From Streptomyces xylophagus (GTDB taxonomy: Bacteria > Actinomycetota > Actinomycetes > Streptomycetales > Streptomycetaceae): a stretch of DNA of 64,000 nt. Position numbers and translations under genes: made by a program. The stretch lies in contig NZ_JNWO01000007.1 of the NCBI RefSeq assembly GCF_000716435.1, forward strand, positions 744,001 through 808,000. Direction: 5' to 3'. The notes beneath the pieces are model-generated. The model was not told the DNA's origin and did not search any database. It saw nothing but the letters and a program-made list of their open reading frames with translations. How positions within the stretch are numbered: the stretch's first letter is position 1; each line of letters opens with the position of its first letter. This document shows, piece by piece, positions 61,497 through 64,000 of the stretch.

Positions 61497-62272
61497 GGCG
61501 CGCTCTGCTCCGGCTGCTGTTCGTGGTCGCGCTCCCGGCGGTGCTGCTCACCGTCTGGTGGCTGGCGTCGGACGGCAGCACCAATGTGTTCTGGCCACCG
61601 CTGCGGACCATCCTCAAGACGTTCCCGGACGTGTGGACCGCCGACCGCTTCAGGACGGACGTCCTGCCCAGTGTGTTGCGGCTGACGGCCGGTTACGCCG
61701 CGGCGGCCGTCGCCGGGATCGCGCTCGGCACGGTAATCGGCTCCTACCGACGGGTGCGCGCGGTGTGCGAACCGGTCCTGGAGTTCCTGCGCGCGGTACC
61801 GCCGCCGGTCCTCGTCCCGGTCATCATGCTGTTCGCGGGCATCGGCGACACCATGAAGATCGTGGTCATCGCGAGCGGCTGCGTCTGGCCGATCCTCCTC
61901 AACACGGTCGAGGGCGTCCGCGCGGTCGACCCGGTCATGAAGGAGACGGCCCTCTCCTACGGCATCACGGGCGCCGCCCGCCTGCGGAGCCTGGTGCTGC
62001 GCTCGGCGAGCCCGCAGATCTTCACCGGGCTGCGCCAGGCGCTGTCCATCGGGATCATCCTCATGGTCATCAGCGAGATGTTCGCGGGCACCGACGGACT
62101 CGGCTACACCGTTGTCCAATTCCAGCGCAGTTTCGCGGTGCCCGACATGTGGACCGGCATCCTCGTCCTCGGGATGCTGGGGTTCCTGCTCTCCGTCGTC
62201 TTCCAGGTGGTCGAACGGCGGGTGCTCGGCTGGTACCACGGCCTGCGCGCGGCCGGCCGCCGGTCCCCGTGA
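61493..62272 (+). CDS. ABC transporter permease, NitT/TauT family (second)
   Basis: 259 residues with six predicted helices and the matching loop KETALSYGITGAARLRSLVLRSASP; FLRAVPPPVLVPVIMLFAG corresponds to the family mark. The GTG start overlaps the stop of the first permease. Sequence similarity to that gene is plain in the loop and the third helix, as expected for paired subunits arisen by duplication. Confidence 0.92.
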   Translation: MRRALLRLLFVVALPAVLLTVWWLASDGSTNVFWPPLRTILKTFPDVWTADRFRTDVLPSVLRLTAGYAAAAVAGIALGTVIGSYRRVRAVCEPVLEFLRAVPPPVLVPVIMLFAGIGDTMKIVVIASGCVWPILLNTVEGVRAVDPVMKETALSYGITGAARLRSLVLRSASPQIFTGLRQALSIGIILMVISEMFAGTDGLGYTVVQFQRSFAVPDMWTGILVLGMLGFLLSVVFQVVERRVLGWYHGLRAAGRRSP

Positions 62273-62292
62273 ACATCGTGAAAGGGCGGTCC

Positions 62293-63120
62293 ATGCACGC
62301 GCTACTCGACGTATCCGGCCTCAAAAAGGTCTACGAGGGTTCCGGCCGACGGGTGGAGGCGGTGCGGGACCTCACCTTCACCGTCGACGCCGGCGAACTC
62401 GTCTGTCTCGTCGGCCCGTCGGGCTGCGGCAAGACGACCCTGCTGAAGTGCATGGGCGGACTGCTCACCCCGACCGCGGGCGAAGTCCTCCTGGGCGGCA
62501 GGAAGGTGAGCGGCCCGCCGCCCGGGATGGCGTTCGTGTTCCAGGAGTACGGACGCAGCCTCTTCCCCTGGATGCGGGTCGGCGAGAACGTCGAACTGCC
62601 GTTGAAACAGAAGGACTTGAGCAAGGCACGCAGGCGTGAGCTGGTCGCGGACGCGCTGGAGTCGGTGGGGCTGACGGATGCCGCGGGGGCGTATCCGTGG
62701 CAACTGTCCGGCGGTATGCAGCAGCGGGTCGCTATCGCCCGCGCGCTGGCGTACGAGCCCGAAGTCCTGCTGATGGACGAGCCGTTCGCGGCGGTCGACG
62801 CGCAGACTCGCGCCGATCTGGAGGACCTGGTACGGGGGTTGTGGCGGGAGCGCGGCATCACGATCCTCTTCGTCACCCACGACATCGACGAGGCCGTCTA
62901 CTTGGGCGAGCGGGTGGTCGTCCTGTCCGCGTCCCCGACCGTCGTGCAGGAGCAGCTGAAGGTCGATCTGCCCGTGGAGCGCGACCAGTTGCACACCCGG
63001 GTCGCCCCGCGCTTCGCCGAACTGCGGACCCACGTCTACGAGCAGATCCAGGCGGCGAAGCGCGGGACTCTCCCGGTCCAGGACCGGCTCACGAAGACAG
63101 ATACGCCTCCACTTCACTGA
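62293..63120 (+). CDS. ABC transporter ATP-binding protein, NitT/TauT family
   Basis: 275 residues: Walker A GPSGCGKTT, Q-loop FVFQEYGRSLFPW, signature LSGGMQQRV, Walker B VLLMDEPFAAVD and H-loop FVTHDIDEA. It powers the importer encoded just upstream. The ATG at 62293 with AAAGGG before it is preferred; GTG 62269 would overlap the permease stop. Its 3' end overlaps the convergent beta-helix gene by 32 bp. Confidence 0.94.
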   Translation: MHALLDVSGLKKVYEGSGRRVEAVRDLTFTVDAGELVCLVGPSGCGKTTLLKCMGGLLTPTAGEVLLGGRKVSGPPPGMAFVFQEYGRSLFPWMRVGENVELPLKQKDLSKARRRELVADALESVGLTDAAGAYPWQLSGGMQQRVAIARALAYEPEVLLMDEPFAAVDAQTRADLEDLVRGLWRERGITILFVTHDIDEAVYLGERVVVLSASPTVVQEQLKVDLPVERDQLHTRVAPRFAELRTHVYEQIQAAKRGTLPVQDRLTKTDTPPLH

Positions 63121-64000
63121 ACTGCGCTGCCGGCCAACCCGTGTTGGCGGTGACGTTGAGCCGCAGATAGCGCAGGTTGGTGCTGCTGGGCAGGGTCACG
63201 GTGACCGTGTTGCCGGTCGCCGGGTCGAAGCGGTAGCCGGTGGCACCGACGACGGTCGAGTAGGTCGATCCTTCGGTGCTGCCCAGCACGGTGACGGTCT
63301 CCGTGCGCGCGCTCCACGCGGACGCCGGCGGCAGCTTCAACACCAGCCTGCGCACTGCCTGGTTGGAGCCGAGGTCGACCGTCCAGGCCTGCGGGAAGGC
63401 GTTGTTGGCGGACTCCCAGTAGGTGTTCGCGTCGCCGTCGACCGCCTTGCCCGGCGTGTAGACGTCCTGCGAGCCGGTCGCGGTGGCCGGGCGGCCCTTG
63501 GCGAGGTTGGTGTTCTGGTCCGGGGGCGGGTTGCCCTGGCCGGGCTGCGGCCAGGTCGAGCAGTCCGACCAGGTGCTGCTCCAGCCGGAGTTGCCGCCGC
63601 CGTCGGCGAGGTTGAAGGTGCCGGAGCCGGACGGATAGGGGCAGTTGTAGATACCGGCCGCGCCGACGCCGGCGGCCTGCACGTTGCTGAACTTGGCCGC
63701 GCCCTGCGCCTCGGCCTGGACGACGACCGTCCCGGTGTTCTGCACGGTCGCGCCGCTCACGGTGACGTTGCCGGTCGAGTAGCCGTGCCCGCCCCCGGAC
63801 ACGAACTCGAAGGCGCTGTAAGGGCTGTTGGTGATGGTCGTGTTGGTGATGTTGACGGTGGCGTTGACCGCGCTGTCGTAGGAGTCGACGCGCAGCGCGC
63901 CCATGGGGTGGTTCCAGTTGGGGTTGATCGCGCCGGTGCGGACGAGGGTGTTGCCGTCGACCGTGATGGTGCCGGAGAGGGGGTAGAAGGGGTCGAGGAA
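63089..64000 (-). CDS. secreted beta-helix polysaccharide-active protein with C-terminal discoidin-like domain, 5' part missing
   Basis: The frame is open to the right edge, so only the C-terminal 303 residues are visible. First comes right-handed parallel beta-helix sequence (NATVNITNTTITNSPYSAF; NVTVSGATVQNTGTVVV) with a Cys pair, then a Gly/Pro/Gln linker, and an F5/8 type C (CBM32-like) domain (NLAKGRPATATGSQ, AVDGDANTYWES, QAWTVDLGSNQAV, RYLRLNVTANTGW). The helix part resembles GH87 alpha-1,3-glucanases (mycodextranases), but other beta-helix hydrolases or lyases are possible. The C-terminal domain would bind carbohydrate. Confidence 0.75.
   Translation of the reverse strand, partial: FLDPFYPLSGTITVDGNTLVRTGAINPNWNHPMGALRVDSYDSAVNATVNITNTTITNSPYSAFEFVSGGGHGYSTGNVTVSGATVQNTGTVVVQAEAQGAAKFSNVQAAGVGAAGIYNCPYPSGSGTFNLADGGGNSGWSSTWSDCSTWPQPGQGNPPPDQNTNLAKGRPATATGSQDVYTPGKAVDGDANTYWESANNAFPQAWTVDLGSNQAVRRLVLKLPPASAWSARTETVTVLGSTEGSTYSTVVGATGYRFDPATGNTVTVTLPSSTNLRYLRLNVTANTGWPAAQFSEVEAYLSS

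Overview
The window looks like chromosomal DNA of a Streptomyces or a close actinomycete. GC is very high, genes are packed on both strands, GTG starts are common, adjacent genes often share ATGA or GTGA stop/start overlaps, and there are many two-component systems, secreted glycoside hydrolases and one-component regulators. No rRNA, tRNA, CRISPR array, transposase, integrase or prophage gene was seen. The genus is inferred from style and gene families only.

Layout. 1-5.6 kb: a MacB-like ABC export operon (lipoprotein, membrane fusion protein, ATPase, permease running off the left edge) divergent from an OmpR-type two-component system. 5.6-14.7 kb: NAD kinase, two MmyB-type XRE regulators, an amidase, an FG-GAP lipoprotein, a MarR/SDR divergent pair, a broken SDR gene and a small dinucleotide-binding oxidoreductase. 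14.7-28 kb: polysaccharide degradation, with GntR/GH20, a CBM plus GH16-like glucanase, a two-component system whose kinase gene overlaps a GH9 glucanase gene, and a divergent GH78-like/GH76 pair sharing a LacI-like palindrome. 28-34.5 kb: an Atu4866-domain protein, a DJ-1/PfpI protein, an SDR/TetR pair with a clear operator, and a VanJ-like membrane phosphatase next to a two-component system.

34.5-42.2 kb: a sugar locus (BadF-type kinase, GH4, ABC transporter) divergent from a second GntR and a GH18 lipoprotein; TGACCA boxes link it to the GntR/GH20 locus at 15.5 kb. 42.2-52 kb: a LysR-centred cluster (two amidohydrolases, Na+/H+ antiporter, Atu4866 protein, MFS exporter on one side; DUF1275 protein and aquaporin on the other). 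52.2-56.5 kb: the most striking locus, a compact group of nucleotide-sensor and effector domains: SLOG plus four membrane segments, divergent from TIR-like/TIR/nucleoside-phosphorylase fusion, RyR-domain protein and a second SLOG protein. It resembles predicted NAD- or nucleotide-centred conflict systems. 56.7-63.1 kb: VanA/VanB-type Rieske demethylase with a small coupled protein between them, an IclR regulator, and a NitT/TauT-type ABC importer. The window ends inside a secreted beta-helix protein with a discoidin-like domain.

Assignments rest on reading motifs by eye; no database search or structure prediction was possible. Start codons were chosen from Shine-Dalgarno-like sequences, overlaps and domain boundaries.
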